This document shows, piece by piece, positions 39,453 through 47,785 of a stretch of 64,000 bases of DNA. The stretch is from Acidipropionibacterium timonense. Its GTDB lineage: Bacteria; Actinomycetota; Actinomycetes; Propionibacteriales; Propionibacteriaceae. The position numbers and the translations under genes are program-made. Location: the NCBI RefSeq assembly GCF_900605005.1, contig NZ_LR027558.1, positions 2,505,608 to 2,569,607 on the forward strand, written 5' to 3'. Below the pieces are notes generated by a model, which did no database searches, had not been told where the DNA came from, and worked only from the letters and a program-made list of their open reading frames with translations. Within the stretch, counting starts at the first letter, position 1. Every line of letters starts with the position of its first letter.

Positions 39453-40451
39453 ATGGACGCCATGCACGCCGTCGTCGTCACCCAGTCACTGCCGGCCACC
39501 GACCCCCACTGCTTCGTCGACCGGGACCTGCCGATTCCCGAACCCGGGCCGCTCGACCTGCTCGTCGAGGTCGAGGCGGTGTCCGTCAACCCCATCGACG
39601 TCAAGATCCGCAAGGGCGCGGGAACCCCTGACCGACCCCTCGTCTTGGGGTTCGACTGCGCTGGCATCGTCCGGGCAGTCGGCTCCCAGGTGACCGGGTT
39701 CGCCGTGGGCGACGCCGTGTGGCACGCCGGTGACCGCACCCGCCCGGGCAGCTATGCCCAGTTCACCCTCATCGACCATCGGGTCGCCGCCCACCGCCCC
39801 ACGTCCCTGGCCCCGGCTGACGCCGCCGCCCTGCCGCTGACGAGCCTCACCGCGTGGGAGGCGCTCGTCGACCACATCGGGCTGGGCGGGGACGACGCCT
39901 TCCTCATGATCGGCGGGGCCGGCGGCGTCGGGTCGATGGCCGTCCAGCTCGCCCGGACCCTCACCACCGGGCCGGTCGTCGCCACGGCCTCCCGCAAGGA
40001 GAGCGCATCGTGGTGTCGCGGCATGGGAGCGACGGCGACGATCGACCACACGAGCGACCTGCGACCCCAGGTGGACGCGCTCCGCGTCGACGGGTTCCGC
40101 GGTGTCCTGTCGGCCTACACGGCCGGCCGCGAGGCCGAGTTGTCCGGCATCATGAAGCCCTTCGGACGCCTCGTCATGATCGACGGCACGGACTGCTTCG
40201 ACATGATGGCGTTCAAGCCGAAGTCGCTGTCGGCGGTGAGCGAGTCGATGTTCACCCGCACCCAGTTCGGCACCGACGACGTCGCCGAGCAGGGTCGGAT
40301 CCTCGCCGAGGTCGCGCGGCTCGTCGACGAGGGACGTGTCCGCACGACGGCGTCACATCGACTGACCGGGCTCACCGCCGCCACCGTCATCGAGGCGACG
40401 CAACTGGTGGAGTCCGGCAGGATGGTCGGGAAGGTCGTCATCGAGGTCTGA
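39453..40451 (+). CDS. Zinc-type alcohol dehydrogenase-like quinone oxidoreductase
   Basis: A 332-residue medium-chain reductase of the ZADH/QOR group. The N-terminal GroES-like domain has VEAVSVNPIDVKIRKG, LGFDCAGIVRAVGSQVTGFAVGDAVW and the substrate-lid region. The NADPH-binding Rossmann segment is FLMIGGAGGVGSMAVQLAR near residue 150, then ATASRKESASWCRGMGATATIDH. The catalytic zinc ligands of true alcohol dehydrogenases are missing, as expected for quinone or enone reductases. The substrate is not predictable. It is monocistronic, ending at a strong bidirectional hairpin. Confidence 0.88.
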   Translation: MDAMHAVVVTQSLPATDPHCFVDRDLPIPEPGPLDLLVEVEAVSVNPIDVKIRKGAGTPDRPLVLGFDCAGIVRAVGSQVTGFAVGDAVWHAGDRTRPGSYAQFTLIDHRVAAHRPTSLAPADAAALPLTSLTAWEALVDHIGLGGDDAFLMIGGAGGVGSMAVQLARTLTTGPVVATASRKESASWCRGMGATATIDHTSDLRPQVDALRVDGFRGVLSAYTAGREAELSGIMKPFGRLVMIDGTDCFDMMAFKPKSLSAVSESMFTRTQFGTDDVAEQGRILAEVARLVDEGRVRTTASHRLTGLTAATVIEATQLVESGRMVGKVVIEV

Positions 40452-40476
40452 GTCTCGTTCCCGCAGGACGGCTGAC

Positions 40477-40523
40477 GGCAAGGGCGGCGCGATTCCCCGA
40501 CGTGGGGTCGCGCCGCCCTTGCC
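40477..40523. terminator. Bidirectional terminator
   Basis: A 16-bp perfect stem GGCAAGGGCGGCGCGA and its complement, with a loop that itself pairs CCCC/GGGG, lies between convergent genes ending at 40451 and 40551. Confidence 0.75.
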
Positions 40524-40550
40524 GTGGCGTCACGTGGTCGGCGAGGTTCC

Positions 40551-40874
40551 TCAGGCCGCGTGCTGGCAGGTGGGGCAGGAGCAGTCGTCGCAGGTGCAGT
40601 TGGCGCAGGAGTCCTTGCACTCACCGCACTGGCAGGTGGCGTGATCGCAGGTCGGGCAGTCGCAGTGCTCGCAGGTGCAGTTGGCGCAGGAGTCCTTGCA
40701 CTCACCACACTGGCAGGTGGCGCACTCGTCGTAGTGGCCGTCGTGCTCGTGATGCAGGTGGCCGTCGTGGAGGTAGTCGACGTGGTCGTGGTGGATGACG
40801 GCCTCGTGACCGCAGTTCGGGCCGTGGGTGTGGTGGTGGGTCTCGGCCGGGGTGTGCTCAATGGTGGCAGTCAT
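40551..40874 (-). CDS. Tandem metallothionein-like cysteine- and histidine-rich protein
   Basis: A 107-residue protein with 20 cysteines and 18 histidines. The first 50 residues are histidine-rich (HHDHVDYLHDGHLHH). Residues 52-78 and 79-105 are two copies of a 27-residue cysteine motif (ATCQCGECKDSCANCTC, then C.CPTC), identical at 23 of 27 positions. There is no signal peptide, so it acts in the cytoplasm. The composition predicts zinc, cadmium or copper sequestration. The gene overlaps the end of the ArsR/SmtB-family repressor by 17 bp, the same partnership as SmtB-SmtA in cyanobacteria. The function is inferred from composition and context. Confidence 0.85.
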   Translation of the reverse strand: MTATIEHTPAETHHHTHGPNCGHEAVIHHDHVDYLHDGHLHHEHDGHYDECATCQCGECKDSCANCTCEHCDCPTCDHATCQCGECKDSCANCTCDDCSCPTCQHAA

Positions 40875-41181
40875 GGTCGTGCTCCTTCATGTGGTGATGG
40901 GCGTCGAGGAAGATCGACGCCACGTGGTCGTCCGTGAGCGAGTAGAGGTTGCGCTGGGCATCCCGCCGCACCTCGACCAGGTGTGCCTCCCGCAGGACCT
41001 TGAGGTGGTGGGAGACCAACGGTTGCGACACGCCGACGAGGCTGACCAACTCGCCGACGGCGGCCTCCCCGCGGGTGAGGCGGTCGATGATCGCCGCCCG
41101 GACGGGGTTGGCCAGAGCGGCGAAGAGCCGGACCACCGGCTGGTAGGACTCCCGCGTGCCGTTCTCGCTCACGACGCCCAC
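40858..41181 (-). CDS. ArsR/SmtB-family metalloregulator
   Basis: A repressor of about 107 residues with the winged helix LFAALANPVRAAIIDRLTRGEAAVGELVSLVGVSQPLVSHHLKVLREAHLVEVRRDAQRNLYSLTD. The C-terminal helix ends in a striking ligand run, DAHHHMKEHDHDCHH, matching the alpha5 metal site (D-x-H ... E/H-x-x-H) of SmtB/CzrA-type zinc sensors. Several GTG/TTG starts are in frame. I prefer GTG 41181 with GGAG ten bases upstream, but GTG 41172 or TTG 41208 are possible. It is translationally overlapped with the metallothionein-like gene, which it presumably represses until zinc or a related metal binds. Confidence 0.88.
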   Translation of the reverse strand: MGVVSENGTRESYQPVVRLFAALANPVRAAIIDRLTRGEAAVGELVSLVGVSQPLVSHHLKVLREAHLVEVRRDAQRNLYSLTDDHVASIFLDAHHHMKEHDHDCHH

Positions 41182-41201
41182 GGTACATGGACTCCAGCTT
41201 T

Positions 41202-41220
41202 TATACAAAATCTTTGATAT
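41202..41220. promoter_or_regulatory. Candidate ArsR/SmtB operator
   Basis: TATACAAAATCTTTGATAT is a dyad with a perfect CAAA-ATC-TTTG core, in a sharply AT-rich patch just upstream of the ArsR-type gene. Position and AT-rich dyad form fit the family. Confidence 0.5.
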
Positions 41221-41292
41221 TCGTGGGACTAGGTCTGATGGTCATTCTCATCACCATCTCGGTATGGGGTGTGTGTCCCCTACGCTGGGGCC

Positions 41293-41904
41293 ATGGACCT
41301 TGACCTGTCCGCGGCGGCCGATGTGGTCGCCCCGCTGCTGCTCGGCGCGATCATTCGCCACGGCGCGGTGGCGGTCCGGCTCACCGAGGTCGAGGCCTAC
41401 CTCGGTGTCGACGACCCCGCCTCCCACGCCTGGCGGGGGCCGACCCCTCGCACCCGGGTGATGTTCGGGCCGCCCGGTCGGCTGTACGTGTACCTGTCCT
41501 ACGGCATCCACCACTGCGTCAATGTCGTGTGCTCCCCCGACGGCACCGCGTCGGCCGTACTGCTGCGGTCGGGGGAGGTCATCGCCGGCCATGACGAGGT
41601 GAGACGTCGCCGGGGGGCGGTACCGCCACGTCGCTGGGCAAGCGGCCCGGGGAACCTCGGGTCCGCCCTGGGGGCGGGTCTGGACGACTCCGGCGCGGTC
41701 CTGTCACAGGTCGTGCCACACGCCGTCCCAGGCAGCGACGACGGGGACCACGGAGCGTGGTCCCTCGAGCCGGCCGGAACACCGAGCCCCGTCGAGGTGG
41801 GGCCGCGGATCGGGATCACCCGCAATGGCGAGGCCCCGCTGCGATTCTGGATCCCCGGGGAGCCGACGGTCTCGGCGACGCGACGTCGGAAGAATCCCCG
41901 GTGA
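41293..41904 (+). CDS. DNA-3-methyladenine glycosylase, AAG/MPG type
   Basis: A 203-residue alkyladenine DNA glycosylase excising damaged purines. Family blocks are visible: VRLTEVEAYLGVDDPASHAWRGPTPRTRVMFGPPGRLYVYLSYGIHHCVNVVC (about residues 35-87, including the catalytic glutamate in TEVEAY and the YGIH wedge region) and ASGPGNLGSALGAG, then VGPRIGITRNGEAPLRFWIPG. Start ATG 41293 is taken on homology. The upstream region is short and could be leaderless. The last seven codons lie within the left arm of the 74-bp element copy C. It converges on hrpB. Confidence 0.92.
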   Translation: MDLDLSAAADVVAPLLLGAIIRHGAVAVRLTEVEAYLGVDDPASHAWRGPTPRTRVMFGPPGRLYVYLSYGIHHCVNVVCSPDGTASAVLLRSGEVIAGHDEVRRRRGAVPPRRWASGPGNLGSALGAGLDDSGAVLSQVVPHAVPGSDDGDHGAWSLEPAGTPSPVEVGPRIGITRNGEAPLRFWIPGEPTVSATRRRKNPR

Positions 41905-41958
41905 GGAGGAAACCTCCCCTGCAGGGGAACATGTCCGCGCTCAGGGGGATTTCCTGAC
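41885..41958 (+). repeat. 74-bp palindromic element, copy C
   Basis: Centre CCTCCCCTGCAGGGGAACAT, right arm CGCGCTCAGGGGGATTTCCTGAC (compare B and the reverse of A). The left arm is degenerate (GTCGGAAGAATCC) because it doubles as the last codons of the glycosylase gene. Confidence 0.8.
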
Positions 41959-41996
41959 GGTCGGCCCCGGAACCCCCGACGAGACCGGCGGCTCGG

Positions 41997-44534
41997 TCAG
42001 CGTCCGGACCGGGTCGTGCCCCTCATGGCCGGCGCCGTGAGCGGGTCCTGAGGCCAAGGGTGCTTGCTGTACCGACCGCGGTTCTCGGCCCGCACCTGCG
42101 GGTAGACGCCGACCCAGAAGCTCGCCAGGTCGTCGGTCACCGCGAGCGGTCGGCGGGCCGGTGACAGCAGGTGCAGCACGACACGCACCCGGCCCTCGCA
42201 GATCGCGGGGGTGTCGGTCCAACCGAAGCATTCCTGGAGCTTGACCGCCAGGACCGGGGCGCCGTCACTGCCCACCTCGGGGTAATCGAGTCGAATGCGC
42301 GACCCCGTCGGCACCGTGATGGCCTCGGGCACGAGGTCGTCGAGGCGTCCGGCCTGCGGCCAGGGAACCAGGGCCCGCAGGGATGCCGCCGGGTTGAACG
42401 GCCGGCCCTGCGCGACGGCGTCGAGATCGATCCACTCCTCGGCGCGGGCGACCAGGGCCTCCTCGGACATGTCCGGCCAGGGACCGCCGAACTCCCGCCG
42501 CACCAGCCCGAGACGCCGTCTCAGGTCGAGAGCCGCGCGGCTCCAGGTGAGCACCCCGTGCCCGTCCAGCCCGAGACCGATCTGCCCCAGCGCCGCGAGA
42601 ACCGCGTCGCGGGCGTCCCGCGCGGCCGGGCGGACCGGCGTCGAGGACAGCTCGATGGCCCCGAGCCGGTGCACCCGCCGGGCCCTCACCCGCCCGTCGT
42701 GCCAGGCGGTGACGACCTCGGTGCGGTCGAGCGCCGCTGCCGCCGTCATCGCCAGGGCGGCGTCGACGGGCACGGCTGCCTGGATGAGCGCGCCCGACCC
42801 CCTGCCGGCGGACGTCCGTGAGGACTCGGCCACCGCCAGCCACTCCTGCCCGGCCAGCTGCGATCCGACTGGCAGGTCGGCGGCCGTCCCCGAGGCCATG
42901 AGGTAGGAGGTCGACCCCTCGTCACGGCGTCGGGCCACCGACTGGGGCCGGGCCAGGGCGACGACCGTCCCGACCGCCTCCTCGTCGGACACACCCCGGC
43001 GCCGCGAGGACGTCGACCCGCCGACCAGCCGGGACAGGCGGTCGGCCTCGGCTCGCCACCTCGGCGTCGACGCCGTCCCCCGTCGCAGCGCCCGCAGCAA
43101 CCCGACGAGGTCGGCTCCGACGGCCCGGTCCTCCCCGGCCAGCATGGCGACGACCTCGGCCGCCGCGCGCTGTCCCACGAGCGGTGCCCCGTCAACGAGC
43201 GCCCGAGCCATCCGCGGATCGGCGGGCACCCGGGCCAGCCGGCGTCCCCGATCCGTGGCACGCCCCGCCTCATCCAGCGCGCCCAGCGCGATCAACTCCT
43301 CCTGTGCGACGGCGACCCGGTCAGCCGGCAAGGGGTCCGGGAGCGCCATGCCCTCCCCCCGCGGCGAACCCCAGCAGGCCAGGGTGAGCACTGGTCCGAC
43401 CAGATCGGCGTGCTCCACCTCCGGGGCCGGCTCGGCGTCCATGCCCGACCAGTCCTCGGCGCGCAGACACCGCAGCGCCAGGCCCGGGCCCAGTCGGGCC
43501 GCGCGTCCGGCCCGCTGGGTGGCCGAGGCCCGCGACTCGCGCACCGTGACCAGTCCGGTCATGCCCCGGCCCCGGTCCAGACGCGACTCACGTGCCAGGC
43601 CGGAGTCGACGACGGCACGCACCCCCGGCACGGTGAGGGAGGACTCGGCGACCGAGGTCGCGACGACGACCCGGCGCGCCGGACTCGGCGTGAGCACCTC
43701 GTCCTGGTCACGCGGGTCCGTGCGTCCGGAGAGCCCGAGCACCTCGACGCCGTCGGCGCGGGGACCACCGAGCCGCGAGACGACCTGCTCGACCTCCCGG
43801 ACCCCCGGCACGAAGACGAGCACCGAGCCGTCCGATGCCGCCAGCGCCTGCCGGGTGCACGTGGCGACGTGGTCGAGGAAGGCCGGACGCACTCCCCGCT
43901 GATCCAAGGGGCTACCGGCGAAGGGGGCCCACCTCACGTCGAGGGGGTGGAGCACCGCCGGCACCTCGACGACCCGCACTGCCAGTCCCGTGCCGGCTTC
44001 GAGCACCTCGCCCCAGCGGGCGGCATCGAGGGTCGCGGACATGGCCACGACGGTGAGGTCGTCGCGCAGCTGGGCCACCTCGGAGACCATCGCGGCGACG
44101 AGATCGGAGTCGAGGTGCCGCTCGTGCACCTCGTCGAGGATGACGGCGTCGATCCCGGGCAAGCCCGGATCGGCGAGCAGCCGGCGCAGGAGTACCCCGG
44201 TCGTGACGAACTCGATGCCGGTGCCGGGCCCGCAGCTCGACTCCCCGCGCACGGTGTGGCCGGCGAGCTGCCCCAGCCGGGTGCCGGTGAGGGCGGACAG
44301 ACGCCGTGCGGCGGCCCGGGCGGCCATCCTCCGGGGCTGGGTGACGACGACCCGCCCCGGTCGGCCTCCCGCCTCACCGAGGACGACGGCGGTGAGGGCC
44401 GGCACGTAGGTCGTCTTGCCCGTGCCCGGCGGGGCCTGGACAACGACGGCGCGTCCGGAGAGGGCGTCGGCGAGCTCGTCCCGGTGCTCGGCGACCGGCA
44501 GCCCGGCGCCGATGAGGTCGAGGTCGAGGGTCAC
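41997..44534 (-). CDS. hrpB: ATP-dependent helicase HrpB
   Basis: An 845-residue DExH RNA helicase-like protein. Walker A APPGTGKTTYVPAL (about residues 34-47), VTQPRRMAARAAARRLS (Ia), DEVHERHLDSDL (II), AMSATLD (III), VVVATSVAESSLTVPGVRAVVDSG (V) and SRASATQRAGRAARLGPG (VI) are all present. A helicase-associated domain and the HrpB-specific C-terminal region (GPWPDMSEEALVARAEEWID, CFGWTDTPAICEGRVRVVLHLLSPARRPLAVTDDLASFW) follow. The biological role is not established in actinobacteria. The GTG start overlaps the Nudix stop by 4 bp (GTGA), so the two are coupled. Confidence 0.94.
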   Translation of the reverse strand: MTLDLDLIGAGLPVAEHRDELADALSGRAVVVQAPPGTGKTTYVPALTAVVLGEAGGRPGRVVVTQPRRMAARAAARRLSALTGTRLGQLAGHTVRGESSCGPGTGIEFVTTGVLLRRLLADPGLPGIDAVILDEVHERHLDSDLVAAMVSEVAQLRDDLTVVAMSATLDAARWGEVLEAGTGLAVRVVEVPAVLHPLDVRWAPFAGSPLDQRGVRPAFLDHVATCTRQALAASDGSVLVFVPGVREVEQVVSRLGGPRADGVEVLGLSGRTDPRDQDEVLTPSPARRVVVATSVAESSLTVPGVRAVVDSGLARESRLDRGRGMTGLVTVRESRASATQRAGRAARLGPGLALRCLRAEDWSGMDAEPAPEVEHADLVGPVLTLACWGSPRGEGMALPDPLPADRVAVAQEELIALGALDEAGRATDRGRRLARVPADPRMARALVDGAPLVGQRAAAEVVAMLAGEDRAVGADLVGLLRALRRGTASTPRWRAEADRLSRLVGGSTSSRRRGVSDEEAVGTVVALARPQSVARRRDEGSTSYLMASGTAADLPVGSQLAGQEWLAVAESSRTSAGRGSGALIQAAVPVDAALAMTAAAALDRTEVVTAWHDGRVRARRVHRLGAIELSSTPVRPAARDARDAVLAALGQIGLGLDGHGVLTWSRAALDLRRRLGLVRREFGGPWPDMSEEALVARAEEWIDLDAVAQGRPFNPAASLRALVPWPQAGRLDDLVPEAITVPTGSRIRLDYPEVGSDGAPVLAVKLQECFGWTDTPAICEGRVRVVLHLLSPARRPLAVTDDLASFWVGVYPQVRAENRGRYSKHPWPQDPLTAPAMRGTTRSGR

Positions 44535-45118
44535 CTGGCCCGGCCCCCGGTGGCGGGCTCGGACGGGTCGGTGAGCGGTTCGGGGGGATCGGTGAGGAGG
44601 AAGTCGGTGGCCGGCACCTCGTGCCAGACCCCGACGACGTGGGTGACGATCATCGTCATGATCTGGACGGCGTCGTGCTCGGCCCCGGGTATGGCGGCGT
44701 ACTCGTCCGGGTCGACCCAGGCGAACTGCGTCGACTCACCGGGGGCCGGGGAACCTGCCGGGTCCTCGTCGGTGACCAGAGCCATGACGATGTCGGAGTG
44801 GAAGTGGCCGGCGTAGGGGCTGTGGGTGTCGAGGGCCACCGGAACCGGATGCATGACGTCGTGGATGCAGTCGGGCACGAGCGGGAGGGGTTGGAGGACG
44901 CGCAGCTGGGACAGCTCGTACCCGGTCTCCTCGCGCAGCTCGTGGGCCAGGGCCTGCCACGGGTTCTCGGTGTGCTCGACATGCCCGCCGGGCTGGATCC
45001 AGATGCCCATCCGCCGGTGCCGGTGCACCAGCGCCTTGACCCTCCCGTCCATCCGTCGCAGGATCCACGCGCTGATGGTGAGGTCGTGACCGTGCGGTTG
45101 GGTGTGCAGATGGGGCAT
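44531..45118 (-). CDS. Nudix hydrolase
   Basis: A 195-residue Nudix-fold hydrolase. The box reads GGHVEHTENPWQALAHELREETGYEL (split at about residues 43-68). It matches GX5EX7REUXEEXGU with histidine in place of the usual arginine before the first catalytic glutamate, while the ELREETG metal-binding core is intact. The preceding ISAWILRRMDGRVKALVHRHRRMGIWIQPGGH is typical. The diphosphate substrate is unknown. Start ATG 45118; another in-frame ATG at 45136 is possible. It overlaps hrpB by 4 bp. Confidence 0.85.
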   Translation of the reverse strand: MPHLHTQPHGHDLTISAWILRRMDGRVKALVHRHRRMGIWIQPGGHVEHTENPWQALAHELREETGYELSQLRVLQPLPLVPDCIHDVMHPVPVALDTHSPYAGHFHSDIVMALVTDEDPAGSPAPGESTQFAWVDPDEYAAIPGAEHDAVQIMTMIVTHVVGVWHEVPATDFLLTDPPEPLTDPSEPATGGRAR

Positions 45119-45227
45119 GGGCCCAGCGTGGCACATCCGGTGGCCGCGAGCACCTGCCGGTGGACGGGGCCGGGGAGCTGGACCCGTCCCGGAGCACGGT
45201 GTCACCGACCCGACGTAGGGTCTCCTC

Positions 45228-45485
45228 ATGAACCGAAACACCATCGTGACGTTGTCGGTCGTCGCCGTCGCCGCTGCGGCGGCCTTGATCGTGGGCCTGC
45301 GGGCACCTCGACGCGCCCGGGTCGAGGAGTCGACCGAGACCCGCCTGGCCGACCTGGCCCATGCCGCGCCATCCGGGGGACGCCGCACCACCCGCCGCGA
45401 CCCGCACGCCGACGGCCACGCCACCCCTGCCGGCGGGCTCGGCCGCGTCGACGGGGCTCCGGCGTACTTCACGCACGAGAGCTGA
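45228..45485 (+). CDS. Small single-span membrane protein, unknown
   Basis: An 85-residue protein with one N-terminal membrane segment (IVTLSVVAVAAAAALIVGL, residues 5-23) followed by a basic, proline- and glycine-rich cytoplasmic or external tail ending YFTHES. No motif is recognised. It starts at ATG 45228 behind AGGG. Isolated between the Nudix gene and the glycan cluster, it shows no operon partner. Coding status rests on the clear membrane-anchor design and codon bias, so it is moderate. Confidence 0.5.
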   Translation: MNRNTIVTLSVVAVAAAAALIVGLRAPRRARVEESTETRLADLAHAAPSGGRRTTRRDPHADGHATPAGGLGRVDGAPAYFTHES

Positions 45486-45546
45486 GAGGGTCCGGGCCGG
45501 GCCGGGTCCCCGGTCGGCAGGTCCCCGCTGGAGTCAGGCCCCCGAA

Positions 45547-46674
45547 TCAGTGAGCCGCCGGGCCGACGAGGCGCTCGGTGAGGCCGATGAGGGCGCTGGC
45601 CTGGGACTCGAAGGTCAACCCCTCCTCGACGGCGCGCCGCCCGGATCGCCCCAGGGCAGCGCACCGGTCGGCGTCGGCCAGGAGGTCGACGAGCGGGCCG
45701 AGCGCGGCCTCGACGTCCTCGCTGTCGACGAACACCCCGGCCCGGTACGGCTCGAACCGGCGTCGCCAGGCCGGGAAGTCCGAGGCGACGAAGGGCACCC
45801 CGGCCGCCATGTACTCGAAGAGCTTGGTCGGCAGCGACCGTACATAGTTGGGCAACGGTGCCAGCATGACCAGGCCCAGCTGGGCGCTGGCCAACAGCTC
45901 GGGCACCTGCGTCGGGACGATGAGACCGCGGTGCTCGACCAGGCCCTCGGCCACCGCCCGGTCGAGGGTCGCCACACACCCTCCCAAGGGGCGCCCGGCC
46001 AGGACGAGATGGGCCTGCGGGACGACGTCACGGGCCCGACGGACGAGCTCGATCATGAACGAGAGCTTGCGTTCCTCGGTGAGGTCACCGACGTAGACGA
46101 CGCGACCCGGGACCGGATCGGGCTGCCGGTCGTAGTTGCCGAGCCAGGGGTAGTTGCGCACCACGACGACGTGGTCGGCACGGTAGCGGGCCGCGACCGG
46201 TTCGGTGGCGGCGACGACGGCGTCCATCCCCCGATCGGCCAGTCCGACGAGGGCCCGCGCGGCGGTGCGCGCCAGCGGCCGGGTGAACCGATTGAGGTAG
46301 GGCTTCGTCTCGATCTGCCCGACGAGGTCCTCGTGGGCGTCGTACACCGTGCGGCAGTCGTGCAACCGACCCCAGGCGAGGGCCAGCGGGATGAGTTCGG
46401 GGTCGTGCACCTGGAGCAACTGCGGACGCAGCCGACGCAGTGCCCGCCAGGCGTCGCGTTGGCTCAGCAGCACCCGCTGGACGCGACCCTCGTGACGTCG
46501 CAACGCCACCACCGGGATGCCCTGGTCGAGGCCGTCGTGGTCGGCCGAGATGACGAGGTGGAAGTCGTACCCGGCCTCGACGACGGCCCGGGCCTCCTTG
46601 TTGAAGACCCGGTTGTCATGGCCGTGATGGACCGTCGACAAGTGGACGACGCGCGGGGGTTCCGAGGGGTTCAT
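45547..46674 (-). CDS. GT4-type glycosyltransferase
   Basis: A 375-residue GT-B fold transferase. The N-terminal half opens VVHLSTVHHGHDNRVFNKEARAVVEAGYDFHLV, with LLQVHDPELIPLALAWG and VYDAHEDLVGQIETKPY. The C-terminal half has VVYVGDLTEERKLSFMIELV and the nucleotide-sugar motif LPTKLFEYMAAGVPFVASDFP (E of the EX7E type). It is a close paralogue of the transferase at 49044-50177 (same HDPELIP, DAHEDLVGQ and PTKLFEYMAAG segments), so they probably act on related steps of one polysaccharide. It lies 11 bp downstream of wecB on the same strand. Confidence 0.88.
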   Translation of the reverse strand: MNPSEPPRVVHLSTVHHGHDNRVFNKEARAVVEAGYDFHLVISADHDGLDQGIPVVALRRHEGRVQRVLLSQRDAWRALRRLRPQLLQVHDPELIPLALAWGRLHDCRTVYDAHEDLVGQIETKPYLNRFTRPLARTAARALVGLADRGMDAVVAATEPVAARYRADHVVVVRNYPWLGNYDRQPDPVPGRVVYVGDLTEERKLSFMIELVRRARDVVPQAHLVLAGRPLGGCVATLDRAVAEGLVEHRGLIVPTQVPELLASAQLGLVMLAPLPNYVRSLPTKLFEYMAAGVPFVASDFPAWRRRFEPYRAGVFVDSEDVEAALGPLVDLLADADRCAALGRSGRRAVEEGLTFESQASALIGLTERLVGPAAH

Positions 46675-46685
46675 CGCCGCCGGGC

Positions 46686-47744
46686 TCAGGCGTGCTCCGC
46701 GAGGACCCTGGCCACCTCACGCGCGGCATGGCCGTCACCGTAGGGATGCCCGGGATCACCGGCGGGGGCGGGACGGGTGGCCAACTCGGCGAGCCGACCG
46801 GCGTCCGGGTCGAGGACGTTCCAGCCGTTGTCGACGGTCTCGACCCACTCGGTCTCGGTGCGCACTGTCGTGCAGATGGTGCCCAGGAGGAAGGCCTCCT
46901 TCTGCAGGCCGCCGGAGTCGGTGACGACACCGGAGGCATGGACGACGGCGTTGACCATGTCGGGGTAGGCCAGCGGATCGATCGTCGTGAGGTTGCCCCG
47001 GGCGATGGTGATGCCGTCGGCCTCGGCACGGACGCGCAGGCGGGGGTGGACCGGGAGGATGACCTTGCGGTCGAGTGAGCCGAGGGCGTCGAGGATGTGC
47101 TCGAGACGCGACTGGTCATCGGTGTTGTCGGCACGGTGGATCGTCGCCATGACGTAGTCCTCACCCGCCTCGACACCGGGAACCGGGCGCGGGTTGGCCA
47201 GGACCGAGTCGCGCACCTGCAGGCAGACGTCGGTCATGACGTCGCCGACGAGCACCGACCGGGCGGCCAGGCCCTCGTCGGCGAGGTGCTCCATGGCCAC
47301 CCGGGTCGGGGCCAGGCACAGGTCGGCGGCATGGTCGGTGAGGACGCGATTGTGTTCCTCGGGCATCCGTCGGTTGAAGGATCGCAGACCGGCCTCCAGA
47401 TGGGCCACCCGCAGGTGCATCTTCACCGCCGACAGGGTTCCGGCGATGGTGGAGTTCGTGTCGCCGTAGACGAGCACCCAGTCGGGTGCCATCTCCTCGA
47501 GCACCGGGTCGAGCTGCTCGAGCATCCGGCCGGTCATGACGCCGTGGGATCCGCCGCCGACGCCCAGGTGGAGGTCGGGGTCGGGGATGCCGAGCTCCTG
47601 GAAAAAGGAGTCGGACATGTTGACGTCGTAGTGCTGCCCGGTGTGGATGATCTGGTGGTCGATCCCGGCGTCGGCGAAGGCCTTGGCCACCGGGGCCAGC
47701 TTGACGAACTGGGGTCGGGCCCCGACGATGCTCACGACTCGCAT
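46686..47744 (-). CDS. wecB: UDP-N-acetylglucosamine 2-epimerase, non-hydrolysing
   Basis: A 352-residue enzyme making UDP-ManNAc from UDP-GlcNAc. The sequence starts MRVVSIVGARPQFVKLAPVAKAF and has TGQHYDVNMSDSFF, VYGDTNSTIAGTLSAVKMHLRVAHLEAGLRSFNRRMPEEHNRVLTDHAAD (catalytic Glu and His), VLVGDVMTD, ATIHRADNTD and VVTDSGGLQKEAFLLGTICTTVRTETEW, all family hallmarks. Start ATG 47744 follows GGAGGAG. With the dehydrogenase at 50177-51478 it would supply UDP-ManNAcA for a surface polymer. Confidence 0.95.
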   Translation of the reverse strand: MRVVSIVGARPQFVKLAPVAKAFADAGIDHQIIHTGQHYDVNMSDSFFQELGIPDPDLHLGVGGGSHGVMTGRMLEQLDPVLEEMAPDWVLVYGDTNSTIAGTLSAVKMHLRVAHLEAGLRSFNRRMPEEHNRVLTDHAADLCLAPTRVAMEHLADEGLAARSVLVGDVMTDVCLQVRDSVLANPRPVPGVEAGEDYVMATIHRADNTDDQSRLEHILDALGSLDRKVILPVHPRLRVRAEADGITIARGNLTTIDPLAYPDMVNAVVHASGVVTDSGGLQKEAFLLGTICTTVRTETEWVETVDNGWNVLDPDAGRLAELATRPAPAGDPGHPYGDGHAAREVARVLAEHA

Positions 47745-47785
47745 GATCTCGACTCCTCCGATGACGCCTCTCGTACCGCGTCAGA

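Noticed and set aside
41237-41258. Second metal-regulator operator between the ArsR gene and the glycosylase gene
   Set aside because: Only the outer 6-bp arms GATGGT/ACCATC are symmetric. The 10-bp centre is not, and the match to Zur-type boxes is weak.
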